Below, piece by piece: positions 1 through 8,628 of a stretch of DNA of 32,111 bases (the stretch's first letter is position 1; every line of letters starts with the position of its first letter). A program made the position numbers and the translations under genes. Origin of the DNA: Bacteroidota bacterium (GTDB lineage: Bacteria > Bacteroidota > Bacteroidia > Cytophagales > Cyclobacteriaceae). Under the pieces are notes generated by a model. It did no database searches and had not been told where the DNA came from. It saw only the letters and a program-made list of their open reading frames with translations. The stretch lies in the NCBI GenBank assembly GCA_023412765.1, contig JAEZBX010000215.1:1-32111 (forward strand). Direction: 5' to 3'.

Positions 1-185
1 ATCCCGCCAAGTGGGAGGGGTTTAGAAAAAAATATAAAGCGGAACTTGAGGACAAAAATGATATCCTGGACGAGATTCGTCGTTTAGAAAAAGAGCATAA
101 AAAAATTCTGCTTCTCTATTCTTCCAAAGAAGAAAAGCTTAACAATGCCGTTGCGCTGAAAGAGATCTTAAGCAAAAAGAAGTAA
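1..185 (+). CDS. DUF488 (YeaO-like) family protein, C-terminal fragment
   Basis: Only the last 60 codons are in the window, read from position 3 and ending at the TAA at 183-185. The fragment begins PAKWEGFRKKYKAEL and contains ILLLYSSKEEKLNNAVALKE. It matches the C-terminal half of the DUF488/YeaO family as I know it (a PxxWxxFxxxYxxEL helix, then a strand 'xLLYxAxxxxxNxAxxL'). The molecular function of this family is not established. The gene converges on the minus-strand gene ending at 239. A short imperfect stem (AAAGC/GCTTT, 225-239) spans the 53-base gap but is too weak to call a terminator. Family assignment is fairly sure; nothing can be said about the missing N-terminus. Confidence 0.8.
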   Translation, partial: PAKWEGFRKKYKAELEDKNDILDEIRRLEKEHKKILLLYSSKEEKLNNAVALKEILSKKK

Positions 186-238
186 TAGGGAGTGATTGAT
201 CTGTATTTGTTGTATGCTTAAGCTAAAGCTGAACGCTT

Positions 239-2302
239 TTATTGCGTTACTCTTAATACACCCTGCATAGAATAGAAATGACCGGGTACGGTGCACACGA
301 ATGTGTAGTCACCCGGTTTGTCTGGAGCAACGAAATAAATTGTTTCCTTCGTGTGGGGTTGCAAAATTTTGGTGTGGAACAATACTTCCTGGCTTTGAGG
401 AATCCAGTTGTTTTCTTCACCCTTCAGGCCAAGTTTCATGGCATTTTCACCAACCTGTACGGCTGTTCCCGGTGACACCACAACAAAATTATGAAGCATG
501 TCATCGTCGTTGTTGAACGTGATTTGAATTTTGCTTCCTGCTTTCACCTGAAGCTGGTCCAAACTGAACTTTAATCCCGGTTTTGTGCCGAGACTAATGA
601 TTTGATCCGGGGCACCCCAGGAGGCAGGCTTTGTTGTAATTCTTTTTGCTGTTGATTTTGGAGAAGGCTTCACAGTGCTCGTTTTTGCTTTTGTAACGGG
701 TTTGTCTGAAGCCGTTGCCATAGTCGAATGGTCGTGTTTAACCGGTAAGAGTGGAATGTCTAACCTTGGACCATCAGGTATCGCATTCAACGTATAGTAT
801 CCCGTATTATGCAAAAGTGATTTTCCACTAGCAGCTTTAACATCGGCGATAATTTCATGTATGTAGCCGAGGCGTAAGCTATCAACTACCAAGCGCGCTT
901 TCAGGCCATCTTCAGAAACGGCTATCCCCCGCACCGGACATGATTTAGAGTTAATAACAGGACTACCATAGTTGGCGTGGTACTTATAATTAAAGCCAGT
1001 GATTTTGTAAGACTCCGGATTCCCTGCGAGGTGTTTATCGACTGGCATAGTGAATTCGATTTCGAAACCATCTGGCATAGCGCGAACAGTTTTCATCTCG
1101 AAAGGTAGTTTGCCCGTCCAGGCAAGCCGTTGTAAACTGTAAAGTTGTTGGCCGGTCGATGACCAGCCTCGACTTGTCATGCCAGCGAACAAAGAGCCAT
1201 CACTTCCCCAGGCTAGTCTGAGAATGCCGGAAGAAAAACCTTCGCGAAACCCGAACACAACACCTTGGTATTGTCCTTTTACTTTTTCAAGAGCCACGCG
1301 CATTATCTTGCTTTGTCCCTGATCACCTACCAGCAATTGATTTTCGAACGGCCCAAATCTTCCTTTTGTGCTGTCGTAAACAAATCCTGATGTGGAGATG
1401 CCAAAAATTCCATGGGGAAACCAGATTGCAGGAGCTTTGAGTCCTTTCACTTCCTTCGCGATATCATACAACGGTCGGCCTGTACTGGGAATGTCGCCTG
1501 GCTTCAGGTTGATAGGGGAGCCTGGCAAGCTCGACCATTTCAAGCTTTCCGCGTTTCCCGCGAAATCACCTTTTTCGAGGTGAGTCATCCGTCCGGAGCC
1601 AACCCAATCACCCTGGTTCTCGGTGTAAAACAAATCGCCTTCGGGATTAAAGCCATAGCCCGCAGGTGATCGTAGGCCTGCGGCAATTGGAGTCATCTTT
1701 CCATCCGGTGTGATCTCGAGTAACCAACCTCTCCAGGGTACGAGGCTAACGCCGTGGCCAAGGCTGTTGCTCCAACCGACGTTGAGTGTGACCAGCATGT
1801 TGCCGTTAGGCAAAAAGAGCGGGCCGTAGGAGTACTCGTGATAGTTACCAGATAAGGGCCATGAATAAATTTTATCATACGAATCGGCAACACCGTCTTT
1901 GTTCGTGTCGCGAAGTCGGGTGACCTCGCTTCTTTGCGTAACATATATATCCCCATCTTTGATAGCTAAACCGAGTGGCTCGTGCATACCATGCGCAAAC
2001 CTTTTAAAAATAGGTCGTTCAAAGCCGGTGATATTAGGATTGGAAATAATCCATACGTCGCCCCGCCGGGTGCATACCGCTAAGCGACCATCCGGAAATG
2101 TTGCAAGACCACCAACTTCAAGTATGACATGTTCTGGAACAGGCATCGAAAAAAGTCGGTAGTAATCTTCTTCTTTTTCGATGTCGTTAGATTTTTTAGT
2201 TTCTGCTTCTTGTGCATTAGCGGTTAGAAATGCGACGAGGGATAGCAAAGCAGCGATCAGAAAGCGGTGGAGTTTATTCTTGATGTGTCTATTGAAAATC
2301 AT
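239..2302 (-). CDS. Exported PQQ-type β-propeller (sugar dehydrogenase-like) protein with C-terminal cupredoxin domain
   Basis: 687 residues. Residues 1-30 form a signal peptide (MIFNRHIKNKLHRFLIAALL, cleavage near TANAQ), so it acts in the periplasm or at the surface. Residues about 45-400 resemble the soluble glucose/sorbosone dehydrogenase β-propeller (GGLATFPDGRLAVCTRRGDV, GDIYVTQRSEVTRLRDTNKD, GLRSPAGYGFNPEGDLFYTE). A basic, Thr/Lys/Pro-rich linker (about 525-560) leads to an azurin/plastocyanin-like domain (about 565-687). The type-1 copper ligands are visible: H604 (DMLHNF), then C670, H675 and M679 in VCTVPGHFYSMQG. Redox activity is inferred from the fold; PQQ binding cannot be confirmed from sequence. 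It lies 18 bases downstream of the DUF1080 gene and is probably co-transcribed with it. Its copper domain closely resembles that at the end of the 22558-26049 protein. Confidence 0.85.
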   Translation of the reverse strand: MIFNRHIKNKLHRFLIAALLSLVAFLTANAQEAETKKSNDIEKEEDYYRLFSMPVPEHVILEVGGLATFPDGRLAVCTRRGDVWIISNPNITGFERPIFKRFAHGMHEPLGLAIKDGDIYVTQRSEVTRLRDTNKDGVADSYDKIYSWPLSGNYHEYSYGPLFLPNGNMLVTLNVGWSNSLGHGVSLVPWRGWLLEITPDGKMTPIAAGLRSPAGYGFNPEGDLFYTENQGDWVGSGRMTHLEKGDFAGNAESLKWSSLPGSPINLKPGDIPSTGRPLYDIAKEVKGLKAPAIWFPHGIFGISTSGFVYDSTKGRFGPFENQLLVGDQGQSKIMRVALEKVKGQYQGVVFGFREGFSSGILRLAWGSDGSLFAGMTSRGWSSTGQQLYSLQRLAWTGKLPFEMKTVRAMPDGFEIEFTMPVDKHLAGNPESYKITGFNYKYHANYGSPVINSKSCPVRGIAVSEDGLKARLVVDSLRLGYIHEIIADVKAASGKSLLHNTGYYTLNAIPDGPRLDIPLLPVKHDHSTMATASDKPVTKAKTSTVKPSPKSTAKRITTKPASWGAPDQIISLGTKPGLKFSLDQLQVKAGSKIQITFNNDDDMLHNFVVVSPGTAVQVGENAMKLGLKGEENNWIPQSQEVLFHTKILQPHTKETIYFVAPDKPGDYTFVCTVPGHFYSMQGVLRVTQ

Positions 2303-2320
2303 TGTCTTCGAAATCAGTAG

Positions 2321-4204
2321 TTACCAGATAATGCTATACTTAACAGACCCGTTTCCGTTCTTCAAACTAATGGGTACCAATAGTTCCATGTTGTTGTCCG
2401 AGCTGTTCCGGATCAATGGATTCGATTTCTCGGCCAGCTGTATGTAATATTCTTTGCCGTTGACGGCGTACAGGCCATTCGGTAGCTTGGTGATCGCCGA
2501 TCCTTCCGCCAGCTTGGTCCAAACTTCCGTTGCAGATGACGAGGACACGGAAAAGGTACGAGACAGTCTCTGTCCGGCGTCTTCGACTAAAAGCGACTCG
2601 CGTACCAGAATACCCTCGATCGAGTATTTTATAATGGGATGCCCTGTATCGGCGACATCATAACCCTGATAATTATAGTGACTGCTGGAATCGGGCCATA
2701 CCGTATTCTTATCACGAAGCATTGCAACGGCGGGTCTACCTGAAAAAACAACCAAGCTACCGAGAGGCTCTGCCAGTTGAGGTTCACCACGATCATGCCA
2801 CATCAGCGTTGTTTCTACAAAATCACCACGCCAACATTGCAGTAGCGTTCCGGTCTGAAGATCGAAACTATAACTTATTCCCGGTGCCTCGCTCACGGAA
2901 AGAACGTGCGTCTTCTTTTTACCACCATGATTCACAAAACTTCGCAGCATTACCGGTTCTGACGAAACCGGCACCGTAATCGCACCAACTGCTTCTGCAA
3001 AAAGTAAGACCGCATTTAGATTTGAGTGTTTTATGCCGGGTCCCTCAATGCCAAAAACAATATCGTTTGCCCGTTGATACCAGTGACCAAACAGTTTATA
3101 GTATGAAAGTTGCAGTGGATATTGCCCGGCTTCAAGATCAATTGCTGCAAAGCCTTTACCGTTCTTTCGGCCATCGATTGCGATCAGCGTTTTGTCTCCA
3201 ATCTTAAGCTCGCCGCCACCGTTTGGATGTTCCGGATGAGTGTCATCAGGAATCCACTTAAGGTTTAAGTCAATATAATAACGACCAGTCTTCGGGATGT
3301 TAATGGTGCCGATGATCTCTCCACCATAATTATCCATGGTTTCTGTACCCTGGTGTTGCAACAAGTTTACCTTCGCCTCGGAGATTGGTTTTGCAGCTTT
3401 AAGTTCCGCAAGTGATGAGTACTTGCCTTCATAAGCCTTCAGTGTCAGATCAGTCAGTGTAACTTTGTCAAGCGTGTAAGCCTTATACCTTATGTTTCTT
3501 ATCGCGACAGGGCCATGATCACCTTGTATAACGATCGGGCCAGTACTTTTCTCATCTGCAAACAGCGACGCCCGCGTAGGGCCGGTCACTTCTACATTCT
3601 CATGAATGATAACTCCATTGTGGACTACCTTAACAAACCGTGCGTTTTCTATTTTCTTTCCATTGGAGTCAAACCGGGGTGCTCTGAATTCAATCCGGAA
3701 GTGTTGCCATAAGCCGGGCGCCCTGCTTACGTTTTGTGCTGGAGGGTGACCTTCATAGCCTTGTTTTCCCGCCGGCTTCGCGTCATCCCAACGTTCATAA
3801 ATTGCTCCGCAGTCACTTGACTTAACGGCGGCTACACCCCAGCTATCAAACATCTGAATTTCATATCGACCTTGAAGATATACACCAGCGTTAGATCCTT
3901 TCGCCATCATGAAATCCAATTCGATGTCGATGTCTCCGTGTTCCATCGTGGTCACGAGGTGACCTTTAGCTTTATCTGTCAGATCATTCACAACGATACC
4001 TTGACCTGGACTGATTTTGCTTTTACCCGCTTCTTTCCAATCATACGTTACGTCGCCGGCAACTTTCCAGTTCGATGCAGTCGGCTTAAAGGCACTCAGG
4101 TCAGTTAACGAAATTGTTGTATAGGGCGACTCCGGCATTTGAGCCAATATTGGGCAATGGCAAGCCAGGAAAATCACGACAGTAAATAGCAATGGGTAAC
4201 GCAT
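2321..4204 (-). CDS. Exported DUF1080 (3-keto-disaccharide hydrolase-type) multidomain protein
   Basis: 627 residues from the ATG at 4204. The frame is open to an ATG at 4294, but only the inner start puts the signal peptide (MRYPLLFTVVIFLACHCPIL, then AQ) at the N-terminus. Residues about 30-245 are a DUF1080/concanavalin-like domain (GDIDIELDFMMAKGSNAGVY, GRYEIQMFDSWG, WQHFRIEFRAPRFD, GPIVIQGDHGPVAIRNIRYK). Next comes a PA14-like β-region (about 265-385, TINIPKTGRYYIDLNLKW, QYPLQLSYYK), then a C-terminal β-rich region of about 230 residues that I do not recognise. DUF1080 proteins are glycoside-binding or 3-keto-glycoside-processing proteins in Bacteroidota; the exact substrate is unknown. 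It is the first gene of a two-gene unit with the propeller-cupredoxin gene. Confidence 0.8.
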   Translation of the reverse strand: MRYPLLFTVVIFLACHCPILAQMPESPYTTISLTDLSAFKPTASNWKVAGDVTYDWKEAGKSKISPGQGIVVNDLTDKAKGHLVTTMEHGDIDIELDFMMAKGSNAGVYLQGRYEIQMFDSWGVAAVKSSDCGAIYERWDDAKPAGKQGYEGHPPAQNVSRAPGLWQHFRIEFRAPRFDSNGKKIENARFVKVVHNGVIIHENVEVTGPTRASLFADEKSTGPIVIQGDHGPVAIRNIRYKAYTLDKVTLTDLTLKAYEGKYSSLAELKAAKPISEAKVNLLQHQGTETMDNYGGEIIGTINIPKTGRYYIDLNLKWIPDDTHPEHPNGGGELKIGDKTLIAIDGRKNGKGFAAIDLEAGQYPLQLSYYKLFGHWYQRANDIVFGIEGPGIKHSNLNAVLLFAEAVGAITVPVSSEPVMLRSFVNHGGKKKTHVLSVSEAPGISYSFDLQTGTLLQCWRGDFVETTLMWHDRGEPQLAEPLGSLVVFSGRPAVAMLRDKNTVWPDSSSHYNYQGYDVADTGHPIIKYSIEGILVRESLLVEDAGQRLSRTFSVSSSSATEVWTKLAEGSAITKLPNGLYAVNGKEYYIQLAEKSNPLIRNSSDNNMELLVPISLKNGNGSVKYSIIW

Positions 4205-4638
4205 GAAAAGTATTCTATTTGAGGTCAATATTTTTGTTAGATAAAAGTCTAAAAAGTCAAAACTGAATGGCAGTCTGGTCATGCTGCAATTCAATCAGTT
4301 AGAAAAAATTAATTCAAGATTGACTAAAACGTGTTAAAGCTACACTAAAGTAAAATCTTTTGACAAAATCGGTAAAGATTTTCGTTTAATAATTTGCAGG
4401 GCAATGAGAATGGACTACTCTGTCAACACGAAATTGTAAATTCTTGACGAAGTACCATGTTAGTCAATAAGCTTCTCTTCCTAACTCGTCGAGGTAGTAA
4501 AAAGGAATAGGGGATAAGGAATAAGGGATAAGGGCGGGGGTAGCAAAGTGCGCGCCTTATTCCCTATTCCCTACTCCTTATTCCCTCTTTCAGACTCTTA
4601 AACATGAGAAGTAGTACTCATCAACTAAAGGCATCCAA
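4205..4638. other. Intergenic region upstream of the DUF1080 operon
   Basis: No convincing gene. It is AT-rich and lies between the start of the DUF1080 gene and the end of the metallophosphatase remnant, both on the minus strand. It must hold the DUF1080 promoter. The best guess on the minus strand is CAAAA (4364-4368, read TTTTG) with TAAAGCTA (4335-4342, read TAGCTTTA), resembling the Bacteroidota TTTG/TAnnTTTG pair but not matching exactly. The heptamer inverted repeat at 4501-4590 is listed separately. Confidence 0.4.
4501..4590. repeat. Heptamer tandem repeats arranged as a large inverted repeat, possible terminator
   Basis: The left arm reads as consecutive 7-mers from 4504: GGAATAG, GGGATAA, GGAATAA, GGGATAA, GGGCGGG. 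The right arm reads from 4555: CCTTATT, CCCTATT, CCCTACT, CCTTATT, CCCTCTT. The arms are near reverse complements around a short centre (TAGCAAAGTGCGCG) and could form a stem of about 30 base pairs with some mismatches. It sits just downstream of the metallophosphatase remnant, so a transcription-terminating role for that minus-strand unit is plausible. A related heptad array occurs at 12305-12356. Confidence 0.7.
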
Positions 4639-5173
4639 TTATCTGAAATCATAACCGACGTCCATCAACTGAGTCAACAGTGTCGTCGGAGCATCTGTCG
4701 CCGTGGCCCTGCCTTCTAACACCGGCGAAATAGGAGAGTGTATGCTAAGATCTTCCTCGACTACGGAGTGCAACGTTATGCCCAGGCGCTCAGGATTCAT
4801 TACATTTTCCAATCTGCAAAGGGTGTTGTTGGGATCGCCATCCCGCTCGCAGGCAACGATCGAATATGTTTTCAATAAAGAATTCATCATGTGCAAACAA
4901 TTGACCATCGATATCTGCTGTATGCAATATTGTCACCACGTTGGCCGTTCCTGATTTAACCGCCTTGTTACGAAATATTTCTTTGCTTTTGAGACTGTCT
5001 TCGGCCGATGCACTAAGGCAAATGGGTACTAACTGCGACGTCAATGCCAGTGAACCGGTGGTTTTCAAAAATTCACGGCGGATCGGCTGTGATGGAGAAG
5101 GTGCATCCTTTTTAACTGCAGGCTGTTCACTTCCATTTGAAGAATTACAACAACATTTTGCAGAAGAGTCCAC
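4639..5173 (-). pseudogene. Remnant of a Tat-exported metallophosphatase/5'-nucleotidase (SoxB-like) with large internal deletion
   Basis: Two pieces in different frames are fused. The N-terminal piece (about 5173-4880) has a Cys-rich start (KCCCNSSNGSEQ), a twin-arginine signal (IRREFLKTTGSLALTSQ) and the first metallophosphatase strand (VVTILHTADIDGQLFAHDEF, equivalent to the usual HTNDxHGxL). In that frame translation stops at 4790. The C-terminal piece, one frame over (about 4890 to the TAA at 4639), reads KTYSIVACERDGDPNNTLCR, then ITLHSVVEEDL, ending TQLMDVGYDFR. A functional protein would have several hundred residues between the two pieces. No in-frame ATG precedes the Tat segment; GTG at 5173 would serve. 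The gene follows two YeeE/YedE genes, matching the sulfur-transport neighbourhoods where such phosphatases occur in Bacteroidota. The assignment to a SoxB-like clade is from context. Confidence 0.7.
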
Positions 5174-5211
5174 ACCTATGCCATTAAATTCTAACGAGAC
5201 AGCTATTGCAT

Positions 5212-5706
5212 CTAGTGCGGGAGTCGTGAGCTCAACAAGCCGTACACCCATGTGCCTGCAAATGCACTGGCGAGAGTCACAATTACTACGAGAAATCCGC
5301 TCCCAATCTGGGCGAACAATGGTCCAGGGCAAGCGCCGGTTATTGCCCATCCCAACCCAAACAGAACACCACCTATAACCTGGCCCCAATGAAATTTTTT
5401 ATCATGAAACATGACCGTTTCATTTTGTATGGTCTTTACATTAAACTTTTTGATGACCCAAACGGAAATTATTCCGACGACTACTGCCGACCCAATCACA
5501 CCGTACATATGGAAACTATGAAACCTGAACATTTCCTGTATACGGTACCATGAAATAATCTCCGCTTTCACAAAGACGATCCCGAACAGAATGCCCAGCA
5601 CCAGATATTTCAGGTTGGGGACAAAACCATTTTCATCTTTCGCCTGATCATTTGGTGATTCGCATTCGATGGGGTGTTCAATATCAAAAAGTTCCTGATT
5701 TTCCAT
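5212..5706 (-). CDS. YeeE/YedE family membrane protein, second half (thiosulfate/sulfur transport)
   Basis: 164 residues with about four hydrophobic segments (about 30-50, 65-85, 108-128, 135-158). It has the family signature ITGACPGPLFAQIG near residue 125, whose Cys lies in the GxCPGP motif of YeeE/YedE transporters. In one-gene relatives such as the thiosulfate importer TsuA, this half follows the half encoded immediately upstream (5717-6283, 10 bases away), so the two probably form one transporter. The substrate, thiosulfate or a related sulfur compound, comes from the family. The hydrophilic N-terminus (MENQELFDIEHPIECESPND) is longer than usual. The metallophosphatase remnant begins about 38 bases downstream. 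Confidence 0.85.
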   Translation of the reverse strand: MENQELFDIEHPIECESPNDQAKDENGFVPNLKYLVLGILFGIVFVKAEIISWYRIQEMFRFHSFHMYGVIGSAVVVGIISVWVIKKFNVKTIQNETVMFHDKKFHWGQVIGGVLFGLGWAITGACPGPLFAQIGSGFLVVIVTLASAFAGTWVYGLLSSRLPH

Positions 5707-5716
5707 ATTAACAGAT

Positions 5717-6283
5717 TTAAATGATGGACATTATCCAGGGAAATAAAACATGCACCATAAGGAGTCCGCCCAGCATAAAACAACAGGTTGCCACAAGCGA
5801 GGGCCATTGTAAGGTTGATAATCCCATAATAGAATGTCCCGATGTGCATCCGCCTGCATAACGCGTTCCGAAGCCAACAAGAAAGCCTCCGACAATAAAA
5901 AAGGTGAATCCCGTAGCGTTGAACAAATTGCCTGTGTTAAAAATTTCCATAGGCATGAGTTGATGATCTACAGTCACGTTGAGATCCTCGAGGTCACTTG
6001 TTGTTTTCTCTGAAATAACGATTGGATCGGGATTGCTCAAAACCTGAGCCCCGATGAAGCCACCTAACAATATGCCTGCAACAAAAAATAGATTCCAGGC
6101 TTCGCGCTTCCAATTGTATTTGAAATATGGAATGTCTGCTGGAATGCATGCTGCACAAATATGACGAAGCGATGAAGAAATGCCGAAGTGTTTGTTACCA
6201 ATGAGAAGAAGTGCAGGAACTGTAAGACCGATTATCGGCCCTGCCACGTACCATGGCCACGGTTGGCGAATAAAGTCAAGCAT
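5717..6283 (-). CDS. YeeE/YedE family membrane protein, first half (thiosulfate/sulfur transport)
   Basis: 188 residues with about four to five membrane segments. It starts MLDFIRQPWPWYVAGPIIGL and carries the Cys-containing LRHICAACIP segment (about residues 40-49). It also has the family hallmark GFGTRYAGGCTSGHSIMGLS (about 137-156), whose GGCTSGH Cys lines the transport path in characterised YeeE proteins. It is the first gene of a minus-strand unit with the second YeeE/YedE half and the metallophosphatase remnant. Loss of the phosphatase while both transporter halves stay open suggests the transporter still works. The periplasmic/loop insert around 85-120 is acidic (TTSDLEDLNVTVDHQLMP). 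Confidence 0.87.
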   Translation of the reverse strand: MLDFIRQPWPWYVAGPIIGLTVPALLLIGNKHFGISSSLRHICAACIPADIPYFKYNWKREAWNLFFVAGILLGGFIGAQVLSNPDPIVISEKTTSDLEDLNVTVDHQLMPMEIFNTGNLFNATGFTFFIVGGFLVGFGTRYAGGCTSGHSIMGLSTLQWPSLVATCCFMLGGLLMVHVLFPWIMSII

Positions 6284-6492
6284 TCAAAATGTGTTTTTGT
6301 AAAGGTACTGTTTTACCCTTTGTTTTTGTAGGGATGCAAGAATGCAATTTAAGCCTTCCCTTTGATGCCGGGGTACTATCCAATTATATGGATTATATTG
6401 AAACGAAAAACAAAATGATTGAACTTGGGAGTAAGGTTCACGCAACAATGAAACTTCCGTCACCCTTAGGTAACTTATAAATAAATTGGACG
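6284..6492. other. Divergent promoter region, with a doubtful 48-codon frame
   Basis: This 209-base gap separates the minus-strand YeeE/YedE unit from the plus-strand DUF1579-hut unit and must hold both promoters; no exact TAnnTTTG element was seen. An ATG at 6334 opens a 48-codon plus-strand frame ending at 6480 (starts MQECNLSLPFDAG, ends MKLPSPLGNL). I do not recognise it, its composition is not compelling and it has no ribosome binding site, so I do not call it a gene. Confidence 0.3.
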
Positions 6493-6930
6493 ATGGGTCG
6501 AGAACGAATTGATCAAAGTGATTACAGTATTTTTATTGGGGATTGGGAGACTGAAGGGAAAATCCTGTCAACCGATGGTAATCCCGAAATGGAGATCAGG
6601 GGCACGGATACCTATGAAGTAATTCTTGACGGATTTTTTATTCTGCATAAGGCGGACGTAATGATGGGGACAGAAAAAAGCCAAACCTTTGAGCTAATGT
6701 GGCTTGAGGGTTCTGGTGAAGAAGTTACTTTGCAATATTATAACAATGCAGGGGAATCGGGTGTGATGCAGGGCGCTTTGGTAAATGACATATGGAAGAT
6801 TGATGGGAAAGACCTTCGATTTGAAGGACATTTTAATAATGACCACACTCAGCTTAAGGGAATCTGGCAAAGACTGACCGCCGATCAACGGTGGGGTAAT
6901 TTCATTGAAATAAGGTTGAGCAGAAAGTAA
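6493..6930 (+). CDS. DUF1579-like small cytoplasmic protein
   Basis: 145 residues, no signal peptide. The sequence is β-rich and lipocalin-like in rhythm: DYSIFIGDWETEGKILS, a strand with MEIRGTDTYEVILDGFFILH, then FELMWLEGSGEEVTLQYYNN and HTQLKGIWQRL. The 'xxGxWxxxG' opening and closing 'KGxWxR' strand resemble the DUF1579/polyketide-cyclase-like calycin proteins. No catalytic residues are recognisable and the function is unknown. Only 18 bases separate it from hutU, so it may lead the hut transcript, though it has no known role in histidine breakdown. Confidence 0.65.
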   Translation: MGRERIDQSDYSIFIGDWETEGKILSTDGNPEMEIRGTDTYEVILDGFFILHKADVMMGTEKSQTFELMWLEGSGEEVTLQYYNNAGESGVMQGALVNDIWKIDGKDLRFEGHFNNDHTQLKGIWQRLTADQRWGNFIEIRLSRK

Positions 6931-6948
6931 CAGATATAAAAGAAAGAT

Positions 6949-8628
6949 ATGTCAGCTTCAGCACAACAGACCTACGACGCGTTGAAATACAAAACGCCAC
7001 TCGGTTCGACACTGAATTGCAAAGGCTGGATTCAGGAAGCCGCATTGCGAATGCTTTTGAACAATCTCAATCCAGAGGTTGCCGAAAGGCCTGATGAGTT
7101 GATCGTGTATGGAGGACGTGGAAAAGCCGCGCGGAATTTCGAAAGCCTCGACCTGATCATAAAGGCTTTGAAACATTTGGAGAACAATGAAACTCTTTTG
7201 GTACAAAGCGGCAAACCTGTTGGGATATTACAGACTCATGAACATGCTCCCAGGATTTTAATTTCTAATTCACAGCTCGTTCCGCAGTGGGCAACGTGGC
7301 AGCACTTTGACGAATTAGAAAAGAAAGGCTTGATGATGTTTGGGCAGATGACTGCTGGAAGTTGGATTTATATAGGCTCGCAAGGAATTGTGCAGGGAAC
7401 ATATGAAACCTTTGGAGCTGTTGCTGATAAACATTTTAATGGAACGCTAAAAGGTACTGTGAGCGTCACCGCTGGCCTTGGGGGCATGGGTGGAGCACAG
7501 CCTCTGGCAATTACAATGAACGAAGGCGTCTGCCTGGCTGCCGAGGTTGAAAAATGGCGTATAGAGAAAAGGTTAGAAACCGGATACCTTGATGAGATGG
7601 TTGAAGATATCGATGAAGGAATAGACCGCGCATGGCAAGCCAAAAAAGAAGGAAGAGCCTGGAGCATTGGAATTGTTTGTAACGCGGTTGATCTTTTGGA
7701 AAGGATGCTTCACAGAAAATTGACTCCTGAGGTACTCACCGACCAAACATCCGCACATGATCCATTAGTAGGTTATGTTCCAAATACGCTTAATGTCGAG
7801 CAAGCTAATATTTTAAGAAAAAGCGATCCTGAGAAATATATCAGGCTTAGCTACGACGCGATGCGCCGACATGTTGAGCTAATGCTTGAGCTTCAGGAAA
7901 GGGGTGCTGTAACTTTTGATTATGGTAACAATATTCGTGCACGGGCTAAAGAAAATGGTTTGACCAATGCCTTTGACTTTCCTGGCTTTGTACCTGCTTA
8001 TATTCGACCGTTATTTTGTGAGGGTAAGGGGCCGTTCCGATGGGCTGCCCTCAGCGGTGATCCCAACGACATTGCCGCAACCGACGAAGTTATTGCTCAA
8101 TTATTCCCTGACAACAAAGGCTTGCAACGGTGGCTTGTGCTCGCGAAACAGCGAATCAAGTTCCAGGGTTTGCCTGCACGCATTTGCTGGCTGGGTCAGG
8201 GAGAGAGGGAACAGGCAGGTCTCGCATTTAATAATCTTGTAAAAAATGGAAAGGTGAAAGCACCCATTGTTATTGGGCGCGACCATTTGGATACGGGTTC
8301 GGTTGCATCTCCTAACAGAGAAACAGAAAGTATGAAAGATGGTAGCGACGCCGTTGCAGATTGGCCAATATTGAATGCATTGCTTAATACAGCAAGCGGC
8401 GCCAGCTGGGTAAGTCTTCATCACGGAGGTGGTGTCGGCATGGGATACAGTATTCATGCAGGAATGGTTATAGTAGCGGACGGAACCGGGGCTGCGGCCG
8501 AAAGGCTTAAGAGAGTACTGCGTAACGATCCAGGCATCGGTGTAATCCGACACGCCGATGCGGGATATGAAACGGCTGCAGAAGTGGCAATCAAACATAA
8601 CCTCGATCTTAAGGAGCGACTGAAGTAA
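6949..8628 (+). CDS. hutU: Urocanate hydratase
   Basis: 559 residues, normal length for the family. It converts urocanate to 4-imidazolone-5-propionate, step two of histidine degradation, using tightly bound NAD+ as an electrophile. Family signatures include the N-terminal YGGRGKAARNF, the NAD-binding VTAGLGGMGGAQPLAITMNE, the catalytic-Cys motif CWLGQGERE (C413) and the C-terminal SLHHGGGVGMGYSIHAGM. It is cytoplasmic. The stop codon TAA at 8626-8628 overlaps the hutI ATG by one base (TAATG), indicating translational coupling. The histidine ammonia-lyase gene hutH, which makes the substrate, is not in the window. Confidence 0.97.
   Translation: MSASAQQTYDALKYKTPLGSTLNCKGWIQEAALRMLLNNLNPEVAERPDELIVYGGRGKAARNFESLDLIIKALKHLENNETLLVQSGKPVGILQTHEHAPRILISNSQLVPQWATWQHFDELEKKGLMMFGQMTAGSWIYIGSQGIVQGTYETFGAVADKHFNGTLKGTVSVTAGLGGMGGAQPLAITMNEGVCLAAEVEKWRIEKRLETGYLDEMVEDIDEGIDRAWQAKKEGRAWSIGIVCNAVDLLERMLHRKLTPEVLTDQTSAHDPLVGYVPNTLNVEQANILRKSDPEKYIRLSYDAMRRHVELMLELQERGAVTFDYGNNIRARAKENGLTNAFDFPGFVPAYIRPLFCEGKGPFRWAALSGDPNDIAATDEVIAQLFPDNKGLQRWLVLAKQRIKFQGLPARICWLGQGEREQAGLAFNNLVKNGKVKAPIVIGRDHLDTGSVASPNRETESMKDGSDAVADWPILNALLNTASGASWVSLHHGGGVGMGYSIHAGMVIVADGTGAAAERLKRVLRNDPGIGVIRHADAGYETAAEVAIKHNLDLKERLK

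Noticed and set aside
4501..4590. Short regular repeats that could suggest a CRISPR array.
   Set aside because: The units are contiguous 7-mers without spacers and no cas genes are present.
4790..5389. A 199-codon minus-strand open frame that looks like one gene overlapping the YeeE/YedE second half.
   Set aside because: Its first 70 or so codons are an out-of-frame reading of the YeeE/YedE gene. Only the part after about 5173 is meaningful, and that belongs to the metallophosphatase remnant.
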